Positions 44,852-53,909 of a stretch of 64,000 nt of DNA are shown piece by piece. Both the position numbers and the translations under genes were made by a program. Numbering within the stretch: the stretch's first letter is position 1; every line of letters starts with the position of its first letter. The notes under the pieces were generated by a model. It saw only the letters and a program-made list of their open reading frames with translations, had not been told where the DNA came from and did no database searches. The DNA comes from Pseudorhodobacter antarcticus (GTDB lineage Bacteria; Pseudomonadota; Alphaproteobacteria; Rhodobacterales; Rhodobacteraceae): NCBI GenBank assembly GCA_945862465.1, contig CAMAYO010000004.1, forward strand, positions 1 through 64,000. The letters run 5' to 3'.

Positions 44852-45859
44852 ATGGATCTGTTGAACGCTCTGGTCGCTTTTTTGAACTTCGTCGTCATTC
44901 CTGCCGCCTCTTATGGCGCGCAACTGGCTGTGGGGGCGCTTGGGGTCACGTTGATCTTTGGCATCCTGCGGTTTTCGAACTTTGCTTGGGGCGACACCAT
45001 GGCCTTTGGGACCATGGCGGTGATTTTGCTGACCTGGTTGTTCCAAAGCTTGGGAATTTCGATTGCCCCTTTGCCCACAGCGCTTCTAGCCCTACCCTTC
45101 GCCATTCTGATCACCTCCGCCCTTTTGCTGGGCACGGACCGCGTGGTCTACCGCTTTTATCGCAAGCAAAAAGCCAAACCGATCATTCTGGTGATCGTCT
45201 CGGCGGGTGTCATGTTCGTCATGAACGGTCTTGTGCGGATCATCATTGGAACCCAAGAACAAAACTTCGCCGATGGCGGGCGCTTTTTGATCTCGGCTGG
45301 CGACTTTAAAGCTTGGACAGGCTTGGCCGAGGGCTTGGCCATCAAAGGCACCACGGCTGTCACGCTGGTGACAGCTTTGTTGACCATGGCAGCCCTGTTC
45401 TGGTTCTTGCAAAAAACCCGCACTGGCAAATCGATGCGGGCCTTTTCCGATAACGAGGATTTGGCCCTTCTGTCGGGCATAAACCCCGACCGCGTGGTGC
45501 AAGTGACTTGGGTGATCGCCGCTGCCTTGGCGGTGATTGCGGGAACGCTTTATGGCTTGGACAAAAGCTTTCGCCCCTTCATCTATTTCTCGCTGCTGTT
45601 GCCGATCTTTGCCGCAGCCGTGGTGGGCGGGCTTGGCTCGCCCATGGGGGCTGTCGCGGGGGGCTTTGTTGTGGCCTTTTCCGAGATCATCGTGACCTAT
45701 GCGTGGAAAAAAGTGATCACCTATGTCGTGCCCCAATCTTGGGCACCCGACAGTTTGATGCAGCTTTTGTCGACTGATTACAAATTCGCAGTCAGCTTTT
45801 CGATCCTGATCATCGTGCTTTTGTTCATGCCCAATGGGCTGTTCAACAAGGGGAAATGA
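44852..45859 (+). CDS. Liv-type ABC transporter permease (LivH-like)
   Basis: LAVGALGVTLIFGILRFSNFAWGDTMAFG...VVGGLGSPMGAVAGGFVVAFSE. Confidence 0.92.
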   Translation: MDLLNALVAFLNFVVIPAASYGAQLAVGALGVTLIFGILRFSNFAWGDTMAFGTMAVILLTWLFQSLGISIAPLPTALLALPFAILITSALLLGTDRVVYRFYRKQKAKPIILVIVSAGVMFVMNGLVRIIIGTQEQNFADGGRFLISAGDFKAWTGLAEGLAIKGTTAVTLVTALLTMAALFWFLQKTRTGKSMRAFSDNEDLALLSGINPDRVVQVTWVIAAALAVIAGTLYGLDKSFRPFIYFSLLLPIFAAAVVGGLGSPMGAVAGGFVVAFSEIIVTYAWKKVITYVVPQSWAPDSLMQLLSTDYKFAVSFSILIIVLLFMPNGLFNKGK

Positions 45860-45860
45860 C

Positions 45861-47162
45861 ATGAACACCCGGGCCATTTATCTTTTTGCCGGCGTGGGGA
45901 TCCTGTATGTCCTGACCGGGGTTTTGCTGTCGTGGAACGTCAGTTTGAACATCTTAATACTGGGCCTTCTCAGCGCCATCATGGCGCTGGGGGTCAATAT
46001 GCAATGGGGCTATGCGGGGCTGTTTTCAACTGGCATCGTAGGCTCGATTGCTTTGGGCGGCTTGGCGGTGGTGTTTGTATCCGGCAACCCTGTGCCCGAA
46101 GCTTTTGCTGCAGGCGGATGGCAAGCGATCAGCGGTTTGGCTGTGGCCGTGGCGGGCATCGCCGCCGCCGTTGCCGCTTGGACCTATATGCCCGCCGGCC
46201 GTGCGCGCAATCTGGCGGTGGCTGTGATCTTGATCGGCGGCTTTTTCCTCTATCGCGGCATTTTTGACCCCGCTGTCGAACGGATCGAGGCGTTTGACCC
46301 TGCCACCCACGGCAATGTTGGCGGTTTTGGGCTGAACTCAATCTGGGCTTGGCCTGTGGGCGGGGTTTTTGCCGCCGTGGCCGCTTGGGCCATTGGCAAA
46401 ATCGCTTTGGGCTTGCGCGAGGATTACTTGGCCATCGCCACCCTTGGCATCGCCGAAATCGTCATCACCGCGATCAAATCCGAAGACTGGATGTCGCGCG
46501 GCGTGAAAAACTTGGTGGGTCTGCCCCGCCCTTGGCCTGTGCCTTACGAAGTGGATATGCAGGCTGACCCCGGCTTTTTGGCCTTTTGCGCCAATTGGGG
46601 CCTGAACCCAACCACAACATCAACCTTGGCCGTCAAGGGCATTTACATCGTGATGTTCGCCATTGTTCTTAGCCTTTTGATCTGGCTGCTGCAACGCGCG
46701 CTCAACTCGCCTTGGGGCCGCATGATGCGCGCCATTCGCGACAACGAGGTCTCTGCCGCCGCCATGGGCAAAGACGTCAAGCGCCAGCATTTGATCATCT
46801 TCATCCTCGGTTCTGCCGTCGTGGGCATGTCAGGCGCCATGTATGTGTCGATGTTGGGCCAGTTGGTGCCGGGGGAATATACCCCGCTGCGCTTTACCTT
46901 CCTGATCTGGATCATGGTTATCGTCGGCGGGTCAGGTAACAACTGGGGCTCGGTTCTGGGCGGTTTGCTGGTGGGCTGGCTGTGGCTGATCGTTGATAAT
47001 GCAGGGCCATTGATCATGGGCGCTGTCACGGCGGGCATGGCCGATGGGGCGCTGAAATCGCACTTGGTAGATGTGGCCCCGCAACTGCGCCTGCTGACCC
47101 TTGGCGTGGCGCTGCTGTTGGTGCTGCGCTTTAGCCCGCGCGGCTTGCTGCCAGAAAAGTAA
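45861..47162 (+). CDS. Liv-type ABC transporter permease (LivM-like)
   Basis: NILILGLLSAIMALGVNMQWGYAGLFSTG...GLREDYLAIATLGIAEIV. Confidence 0.92.
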   Translation: MNTRAIYLFAGVGILYVLTGVLLSWNVSLNILILGLLSAIMALGVNMQWGYAGLFSTGIVGSIALGGLAVVFVSGNPVPEAFAAGGWQAISGLAVAVAGIAAAVAAWTYMPAGRARNLAVAVILIGGFFLYRGIFDPAVERIEAFDPATHGNVGGFGLNSIWAWPVGGVFAAVAAWAIGKIALGLREDYLAIATLGIAEIVITAIKSEDWMSRGVKNLVGLPRPWPVPYEVDMQADPGFLAFCANWGLNPTTTSTLAVKGIYIVMFAIVLSLLIWLLQRALNSPWGRMMRAIRDNEVSAAAMGKDVKRQHLIIFILGSAVVGMSGAMYVSMLGQLVPGEYTPLRFTFLIWIMVIVGGSGNNWGSVLGGLLVGWLWLIVDNAGPLIMGAVTAGMADGALKSHLVDVAPQLRLLTLGVALLLVLRFSPRGLLPEK

Positions 47163-47177
47163 CGCAGATTTCCATCA

Positions 47178-47215
47178 AATGCATCGGCCCCTGCGGCGCG
47201 GGGGCCGATTTGCAT
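47178..47215 (+). terminator. Intrinsic terminator-like hairpin after livM-like gene
   Basis: AAATGCATCGGCCCC...GGGGCCGATTTGCATT. Confidence 0.65.
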
Positions 47216-47301
47216 TCTATCCGCGACGTTGAATGTCGCCTTCTGGCGTGACTTTGGCCCTAGGTCGGTATTCTCTGGCGCAAATTCGCAAGTCATAAGG
47301 A

Positions 47302-49728
47302 ATGGTCATGAAATCCCATACACGCGTGGTGGTTATAGGCGGCGGTGTTGTCGGCTGCTCAGTTCTGTATCACCTGACCAAGCTGGGCTGGTCGGATGTG
47401 ACCTTGATTGAACGCTCAGACCTGACCTCTGGCTCGACTTGGCACGCCGCTGGCGGGTTTCATACAATCAACGGCGACACCAATATGGCGGCGCTGCAAG
47501 GCTATACGATCCGCCTGTACAAAGAGCTTGAGGCGATCACAGGCATGTCCTGCGGCTTGCACCATGTGGGCGGTGTGACGCTGGCCGATAACGAGGCACG
47601 CTTTGAGCAACTGAAAGCCGAACGCGCCAAGCACCGCTATATGGGGCTGGATACGGAAATTCTCTCTCCCGAAGAAATCTCGAAACTCACCGACGGGCTG
47701 GTGAACACCAAAGGCATCTTGGGCGGTCTTTACGACCCGCTGGATGGCCACCTTGATCCGTCGGGCACAACCCATGCCTATGCCAAAGCCGCGCGCATGG
47801 GTGGGGCAGAGATTATCTTGCACAACCGCGTGCTGGAAACCAATCCCACCAAAGACGGTTGGGAAGTTGTAACCGAAAAAGGCACGATCACCTGTGAACA
47901 CCTGGTCAACGCCGGTGGTCTTTGGGCGCGCGAAGTGGGGGCCATGGCGGGCGTTTACCTGCCGCTTCTGCCCATGGCGCACCAATATATCGTCACCGAC
48001 GATATCCCCGAAATCATGGACATTCTGAAAACCGGCCGCGAATTCCCCCATGTCATGGATCCGGGTGGCGAGTTCTACCTGCGCCAAGAAGGTCGGGGCA
48101 TGTGCATCGGCTTTTATGAAAAGCCCTGCGAGCCGTGGTCGGTTGACGGCACACCGTGGAACTTTGGCCATGAATTGCTGAACGAGCAATTCGACAAGAT
48201 CGAAGACTCGGTGAACTTTGCCTATCGCCGCATTCCCGTGCTGGAACGTTCGGGTGTTAAGCGCGTGATCCACGGGCCGTTTACCTTTGCCCCCGATGGC
48301 AACCCGCTGATCGGCCCCGTGCCGGGTCTGCGCAACTATTGGTCGGCTTGCGCTGTTATGGCGGGCTTTAGCCAAGGGGGCGGCATGGGTCTGGCGCTTG
48401 CCCAGTGGATGATCCACGGCGAGGTGGAACGCGATCCGCGTGGCTTTGATGTGGCGCGCTTTGGCAACTGGACCTCGCCCGGTTACACCGTGCCCAAGGT
48501 GATCGAAAACTACCAAATGCGCTTCTCGGTTGGCTATCCGAACGAAGAACGCCCCGCAGCCCGCCCCTTCCGCACCACGCCGATGTATGAAGTGTTCGAC
48601 AAGATGAACGCCGTCTGGGGCCAGCAATATGGGCTGGAAGTGCCCAACTACTACGCCCTGCCGGGTGAGCCGCGCTACGAAGAACCCACGTTCAAACGCT
48701 CTAACGCGTGGGAAGCGACGCGCCAAGAGGTTGTGGCTGTGCGCGAAGGCGTGGGCATCAACGAGGTGCAGAACTTTGGCAAATATCTGGTCAAAGGGCC
48801 AAATGCCCGCGCATGGCTGGATAAGATCATGGCCGGCCGCATTCCCAAACCGGGCCGCCTGTCGCTGACCCCGATGCTGGCGCATTCGGGCAAGATCATC
48901 GGTGACTTTACCGTTTCGTGCCTGTCGGAAGGCGAATTCCAACTGACGGCTTCTTACGGCGCGCAGGGCTGGCACACCCGTTGGTTTGACCAGAATGCGA
49001 TGGACGGCGTGTCGGTGGAAAACGTCTCTGACGCGCGCTCTGGCTTCCAGATTGCAGGCCCCAAAGCGCGCGAACTTCTCTCACGCGTCACCCGTTCTGA
49101 TGTTTCAGCCGAAGCGTTCAAGTTCATGGATGTGCGCAAGATGACGGTGGGCATGGCCAATTGCTTGGTGCAGCGCGTCAGCTACACCGCTGATCTCGGC
49201 TACGAGATTTTCACTGACCATATGTCTGTCCGCCAAGTCTGGGACACGCTGAATGCCGCTGGGGCCGACCTTGGCCTGCGCGCCTTTGGCATGCGCGCCA
49301 TGATGTCGCTGCGGTTGGATAAATGGTTCGGCTCGTGGGGCCGCGAATTCTCGCCCGATTATACGCCTGCCGAAACCGGCTTGGATAAGTTCATCTCGTG
49401 GAACAAGCCCTGCGACTGGATCGGCAAAGCCGCTGCCTTGGCCGAAAAGGCCAAAGGCCCGTCACGCAAGCTGGTGCCCATCGTGATCGATGTCTCGGAT
49501 GCCGATGTGGTGGCATGGGAGCCTATCTGGCTGGACGGCGGCGTTGTCGGCTGGTGCACCTCCGGCGGCTTTAGTCACTGGACAGGCAAATCCGTCGCCC
49601 AAGGCTTTATCCCCGCCGACCGCGTAGTTGACGGCCTTGCCTTAGAAGTGGAAATCTTGGGCGAGCGCCGCCCTGCCCGCGTTCACCTTGCGCCGCTGTG
49701 GGACGATCAAGGCCGCATGCGCGCCTGA
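47302..49728 (+). CDS. Dimethylglycine/sarcosine dehydrogenase-like FAD oxidoreductase with GcvT-type C-terminus
   Basis: RVVVIGGGVVGCSVLYHLTKLGWSDVTLIERSDLTSGSTWHAAGGFHT (DAO/DMGDH) with C-terminal aminomethyltransferase-like domain. Confidence 0.9.
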   Translation: MVMKSHTRVVVIGGGVVGCSVLYHLTKLGWSDVTLIERSDLTSGSTWHAAGGFHTINGDTNMAALQGYTIRLYKELEAITGMSCGLHHVGGVTLADNEARFEQLKAERAKHRYMGLDTEILSPEEISKLTDGLVNTKGILGGLYDPLDGHLDPSGTTHAYAKAARMGGAEIILHNRVLETNPTKDGWEVVTEKGTITCEHLVNAGGLWAREVGAMAGVYLPLLPMAHQYIVTDDIPEIMDILKTGREFPHVMDPGGEFYLRQEGRGMCIGFYEKPCEPWSVDGTPWNFGHELLNEQFDKIEDSVNFAYRRIPVLERSGVKRVIHGPFTFAPDGNPLIGPVPGLRNYWSACAVMAGFSQGGGMGLALAQWMIHGEVERDPRGFDVARFGNWTSPGYTVPKVIENYQMRFSVGYPNEERPAARPFRTTPMYEVFDKMNAVWGQQYGLEVPNYYALPGEPRYEEPTFKRSNAWEATRQEVVAVREGVGINEVQNFGKYLVKGPNARAWLDKIMAGRIPKPGRLSLTPMLAHSGKIIGDFTVSCLSEGEFQLTASYGAQGWHTRWFDQNAMDGVSVENVSDARSGFQIAGPKARELLSRVTRSDVSAEAFKFMDVRKMTVGMANCLVQRVSYTADLGYEIFTDHMSVRQVWDTLNAAGADLGLRAFGMRAMMSLRLDKWFGSWGREFSPDYTPAETGLDKFISWNKPCDWIGKAAALAEKAKGPSRKLVPIVIDVSDADVVAWEPIWLDGGVVGWCTSGGFSHWTGKSVAQGFIPADRVVDGLALEVEILGERRPARVHLAPLWDDQGRMRA

Positions 49729-49808
49729 TCTTTTGTTAAGGCGCACATAAGCCACGCAGGTGCAGGGGGCTTGAAACCCCTGCACCGCGGCGGACCAAAG
49801 GGAGCAAG

Positions 49809-50408
49809 ATGTCAGACCTGACCATTGTGATCCCTGCTGCTGGTGCCTCGTCGCGGATGCGCGGCACTGACAAGTTGTTAACCCTGATTGACGGCGTGGC
49901 CTTGCTGCGCCGCACCGCCTTGCTGGCGCTGCAAGCCCATCCCAGCGTGATGATCACCTTGCGTGACCCTGACACGTCGCGCAATCAGGTGGTGCAAGAT
50001 TTGGCCCTTCAGATTGTCACAATCCCCGATGCCACTTCAGGCCTGTCCGCTTCGCTGCGCGGAGCGGCGGCGCAAGCCGTTGGTCGGCTGATGATCTTGC
50101 CCGCTGACATGCCCGATCTGACGGCGCAGGATCTGAGCCTGATGATCCAAGCCTCGAACGCGGCACCCGATGCGCTTATGCGCGCCACGGCAGAGGATGG
50201 CACGCTTGGCCATCCGGTGATCTTTCCGGCAGATCTACGCGCAGCCTTTGCGACCCTCAGCGGCGATCAAGGCGCGCGGCCCATATTACAGGCCCATGCG
50301 GCCCGCCTGCACACCATAGCCCTACCCGGCCACCATGCCCTGACAGATTTGGATACGCCCGAAGCTTGGGCAACTTGGACCCAGTCGCGTGCGCTTTCGG
50401 ATAGATAA
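49809..50408 (+). CDS. MobA/MocA-like nucleotidyltransferase
   Basis: LTIVIPAAGASSRMRGTDKLLTLIDGVALLRRT; ADMPDLTAQDL; GHPVIFPADLR. Confidence 0.85.
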   Translation: MSDLTIVIPAAGASSRMRGTDKLLTLIDGVALLRRTALLALQAHPSVMITLRDPDTSRNQVVQDLALQIVTIPDATSGLSASLRGAAAQAVGRLMILPADMPDLTAQDLSLMIQASNAAPDALMRATAEDGTLGHPVIFPADLRAAFATLSGDQGARPILQAHAARLHTIALPGHHALTDLDTPEAWATWTQSRALSDR

Positions 50409-50491
50409 AAAACCTGAAAGTTTATTTTACGCTACTTTTGCTGGCCGCCAAATCCAAAAACGACCTTATTATTCGACCTTTGGCTGTTGAT

Positions 50492-50520
50492 TTGACAAGA
50501 TGAGCCAAGAGACATTCATA
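50492..50520 (+). promoter_or_regulatory. Candidate sigma-70-type promoter upstream of the binding protein/SDF/racemase cassette
   Basis: TTGACA, 17 nt, TTCATA in an AT-richer intergenic region. Confidence 0.3.
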
Positions 50521-50719
50521 AATATGCCATAAACAAAGGTTCAAGCCGACTTGAGCATTGGAATTCCTGTCGATCAAACTTGAAGACCAACAGTTCGCCA
50601 CACCTGGTAAGTCAGCGCTCTTGCAGATCACCCCTTGATCCAAAAGCCGCTCATCTTCATGGTAGACGCGCAGCTATAAATTCGCTATCGAACGGCAGAG
50701 TTAAAGAGGATGATCGAAG

Positions 50720-51583
50720 ATGTTTAACACCCTGAAACGGACGCTCACTCTCGGCTCTTTGGTTTTTTTCGCTTTGTTTGCAAACCTCAGTGTCGCTCAA
50801 ACCGTTCAGGATGCTGACGCGCTTGCAGGACCGCCAGATTTGCTCGGCATTGCCGAACGTGGAAAACTGGTCGTGGCGATGACCTCTTTTGACAATGCAC
50901 CATTTTACAGTGTGAAAGACGGCCATCTGGAAGGCATCGATGTCGATTTAAGCGAAGATATCGCAGCCGCCCTTGGCGTCGAAGTTGAATTCGACCGCAC
51001 AGCCGAAACATTTAACGATGTGGTGGCCAAGGTCAAGAATGGCGAAGCCGACCTTGCCGTTTCCAAAATCAGCCGCACCAATTCGCGGGCTTTGGTTGTG
51101 GCTTTTTCCAACCCCTATGTCCGGCTCAAGAACGCGCTCATGTTCAACCGCCTGAGTTTGGCGCAAAAGTCGCAAGGCAAAGACCTTGGCGACTATGTGC
51201 GTGAATTCGACGGTAATCTCGGTGTGATTGAAAAATCATCCTTTGCGAACTTTGCCAAAACGCGGTTCCCGAATGCCAATATCATTGCCTTCAAAACTTG
51301 GGGCGAAGTGGTGGATGCCACGATTTCAGGCACAGTAGATGCCGCCTATCGAGACGAATTTGAGGTGCGCCGCATAGCCGAAGATCGCCCAGAAACCTCG
51401 ATCAGTCTGCGCACCGTGACCATCGGGGATGCACGCGATGCCATTGCGGTTGCGGTTCCATGGAACGCGCCGCGACTTTTGGCGATTGTGAACCAAGTGA
51501 TTGATGATCGCGCCACCGAACTGAATGCCGACGATATCATTGCGATGTATCGCAACTCAATCGCCGTCGAAGGTGCGCATTGA
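50720..51583 (+). CDS. Periplasmic amino-acid binding protein (SBP_bac_3 type)
   Basis: Signal peptide ending SVAQ; GKLVVAMTSFDNAPFYSVKDGHLEGIDVDLSEDIAAALGVEVEF. Confidence 0.9.
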   Translation: MFNTLKRTLTLGSLVFFALFANLSVAQTVQDADALAGPPDLLGIAERGKLVVAMTSFDNAPFYSVKDGHLEGIDVDLSEDIAAALGVEVEFDRTAETFNDVVAKVKNGEADLAVSKISRTNSRALVVAFSNPYVRLKNALMFNRLSLAQKSQGKDLGDYVREFDGNLGVIEKSSFANFAKTRFPNANIIAFKTWGEVVDATISGTVDAAYRDEFEVRRIAEDRPETSISLRTVTIGDARDAIAVAVPWNAPRLLAIVNQVIDDRATELNADDIIAMYRNSIAVEGAH

Positions 51584-51584
51584 A

Positions 51585-52910
51585 ATGATGCGATTCATCA
51601 CAAAGCTTCTGTCAAACCCGCTGTTCATTCTAGCAACCTTGGGCGCTTCGATTCTTTTTGGGGTTAAATTCCCCGACATAAGTCAATCGCTTGATCCTAT
51701 TGGCGGTTACTACATCAGCTTTCTGAAGATGATCGTATTGCCCTACCTGTTAACAACCATCACGATTGGCATTGCCAGCGTGGCGGCTGACCCTAAGGGC
51801 GCACGCTATACATGGCGCATTGTCGTGATCTATCCGCTTTCCATGATCCTTGTTGCGGCTTTGTCGGTGGGGGCTTGCTTCCTTTTGCCCCCCGCAGGCA
51901 ACACCTCTGACGGCGAGGCGATGGCGGCGTTGGGCGCCATCGTCAACAAAGAAAGCCACGGCGACCAGTCTGCCAATCGGCTTGAAGTGACTTTGTCAAA
52001 GCCAAAAGTCAGTGAAACGCAAATTGCGACGTATCCGATCATTGACCGCTTCGTGCCGAGCAACGTGTTCGAGTCGTTGTCCCAAGGTGACAGCCTGAAA
52101 GTGGTGATCTTTTGCATCATCTTTGGCGCAGCCCTTGCCCGTCAAGACGGAGCGGGCAGTTTCAGCCTGCTTGCGAATATGAAGATCGTGCAGTCCGCCT
52201 GTATCGAAGTGATCCGTTGGCTCAACCTTTTGCTGCCCATCACGCTTTTTGCCATGGTCTCGGGACAAGTGTCCAAAGTTGGCGCAGGCCCCCTGCTGTC
52301 TCTCGCCCCCTTTGTCACCGTTCAGGTGCTGACGGCCTGTGTTTTGATCCTGATCAGTGCCCTGATTATCGCCAGGTCAGCGCGCGTGTCGCCCATCGAT
52401 GCCTTTGTGAAACTGCGCGAAACGCTCATTCTGGCTGTCACCACGCGCTCTAGCTTTGCATGCATTCCGGTGGCTGCGCGTGAACTGGTTGAAAAGCTGC
52501 ACTTCAACCGCTTTGGCACCGAATTGGTGATGCCTTTGGGCACAACGATTTGCCGAATTGGGCATGTGCAATATTTTGTCATCGGCACAATCTTCGTGTC
52601 GCAGATGTATGGCGTTGACCTGACCCTGGCGCATTATGCGCTGATCATCATCACCTCGGTCGCGGCCGGCTTTGCCTCCAGCGGCGCGTCAGGCGCTTTG
52701 GGTGTTGTGATGATCAGCATCGTCACTGACGCGCTGCATCTTCCGGTCGAAGCGGCCATTGCGCTGTTCATCGCTGTTGATCCGATCATCGATGTCTTCC
52801 GCACCACAGTGCTCGTCTATGGCAACTGCGCCTTGACGGCCATTATGACACCCTTGGAAAAAGACCCTGCCCTTTGGACCAGCGAAGCCCCAGAAGCACG
52901 GGCCGCCTGA
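51585..52910 (+). CDS. Dicarboxylate/amino acid:cation symporter family (SDF/DAACS) transporter, divergent
   Basis: SDF topology; HP1-like TTRSSFACIPVAARE; TM8-like AVDPIIDVFRTTVLVYGNCALTAI. Starts 2 nt after the SBP stop. Confidence 0.9.
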   Translation: MMRFITKLLSNPLFILATLGASILFGVKFPDISQSLDPIGGYYISFLKMIVLPYLLTTITIGIASVAADPKGARYTWRIVVIYPLSMILVAALSVGACFLLPPAGNTSDGEAMAALGAIVNKESHGDQSANRLEVTLSKPKVSETQIATYPIIDRFVPSNVFESLSQGDSLKVVIFCIIFGAALARQDGAGSFSLLANMKIVQSACIEVIRWLNLLLPITLFAMVSGQVSKVGAGPLLSLAPFVTVQVLTACVLILISALIIARSARVSPIDAFVKLRETLILAVTTRSSFACIPVAARELVEKLHFNRFGTELVMPLGTTICRIGHVQYFVIGTIFVSQMYGVDLTLAHYALIIITSVAAGFASSGASGALGVVMISIVTDALHLPVEAAIALFIAVDPIIDVFRTTVLVYGNCALTAIMTPLEKDPALWTSEAPEARAA

Positions 52911-53620
52911 TGGGCGACCTTGTTGGTGTTCTAGGGGGTATGGGGCCAGCGGCCACAGTCGATTTTCTAAACAAGATCATCAGCTTGACCGAATCGCCCA
53001 ATGATCAAGGCCACCTGCCCGTGGTCGCCATGATCGACCCGCGCATTCCCGACAGGTCGGCCGCCATTCGTGGCGAAGGGCCCAGTCCGGAACCCAAACT
53101 GGTGTCATTGATCAAAAAACTCGAAGGCGCCGGCGCAGGCGTGATCGTTATCCCCTGTAACACATCGCATTACTGGTATGACGCCATGAGTGCAGCCACC
53201 TCGGTGCCGATCCTCAGCATGATCCAAGCCACCATCGAAAGCATTCAGGCCAGCGTGCCCGTTGGCGCATCGGTGGGGATCATGGCGACAGAGGGCACGA
53301 TTGGCGCGAATATCTACCAAAAGCCCCTGCTCGCTGCAGGCTATGTGCCGCAAGTGCTGGATCTGGAACGCCGTGTGAAGTTTGTCGAAGGCGGCATCCG
53401 CCGGGTAAAGGCAAGCGACATGCCACAAGGCCTGAAACTGCTTGAGGCGGGCTTGGCCCAGTTTATCGCCGAGGGCTGCACCCATGTGATTTTGGGCTGC
53501 ACCGAAGTGTCCTTGGCCTTTGCCGAAACGCTCAACCGGGCCGAGATTACGCTGCACGACAGCAACCTGATTTTGGCGCGCAAGACATTGCGCCATTTCG
53601 GGCGCACGCCGAAATACTAG
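52910..53620 (+). CDS. Aspartate/glutamate racemase family protein
   Basis: VGVLGGMGPAATVDFLNKI, IPCNTSHYW, ILGCTEVSLAF. ATG overlaps the SDF stop (TGATG). Confidence 0.93.
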   Translation: MGDLVGVLGGMGPAATVDFLNKIISLTESPNDQGHLPVVAMIDPRIPDRSAAIRGEGPSPEPKLVSLIKKLEGAGAGVIVIPCNTSHYWYDAMSAATSVPILSMIQATIESIQASVPVGASVGIMATEGTIGANIYQKPLLAAGYVPQVLDLERRVKFVEGGIRRVKASDMPQGLKLLEAGLAQFIAEGCTHVILGCTEVSLAFAETLNRAEITLHDSNLILARKTLRHFGRTPKY

Positions 53621-53681
53621 CCAAGCACTGGCACTGCGCGGGTCTTCACCCGCGCGTCAAAACCGCATCTGTTTTTTGAAT

Positions 53682-53765
53682 TGGTGCGGGCGGTCGGACT
53701 CGAACCGACACACCTTGCGATAACAGATTTTGAGTCTGTCGCGTCTACCATTCCGCCACGCCCGC
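53682..53765 (-). tRNA. tRNA-Leu (anticodon CAA)
   Basis: Reverse complement GCGGGCGTGGCGGAATGGTAGACGCGACAGACTCAAAATCTGT...GGTTCGAGTCCGACCGCCCGCACCA. Acceptor, anticodon and T arms pair, long variable arm, encoded CCA. Confidence 0.95.
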
Positions 53766-53909
53766 ACTGGGGCATCGTTTAATTCGCCTCAAGGGCGGCG
53801 TCAACGCCTCTCGTGGCGAATTGCGCGGCAAATGCCTGCCCTTGACCGCGGCCCACAAAACCCCCACATCGCAGGGCATAGAGTGCTCGCCCCAAACCTA
53901 AGGCCAATC

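Noticed and set aside
43979-45046. 355-aa minus-strand ORF
   Set aside because: Antisense to the livF-like gene and flanks, crosses the palindromic repeat, no domain.
47416-48975. 519-aa minus-strand ORF
   Set aside because: Fully antisense to the well-supported DMGDH-like gene. No recognisable domain.
50422-50643. 73-aa minus-strand ORF upstream of the SBP/SDF cassette
   Set aside because: No domain and lies over the likely promoter region. Not supported as a gene.
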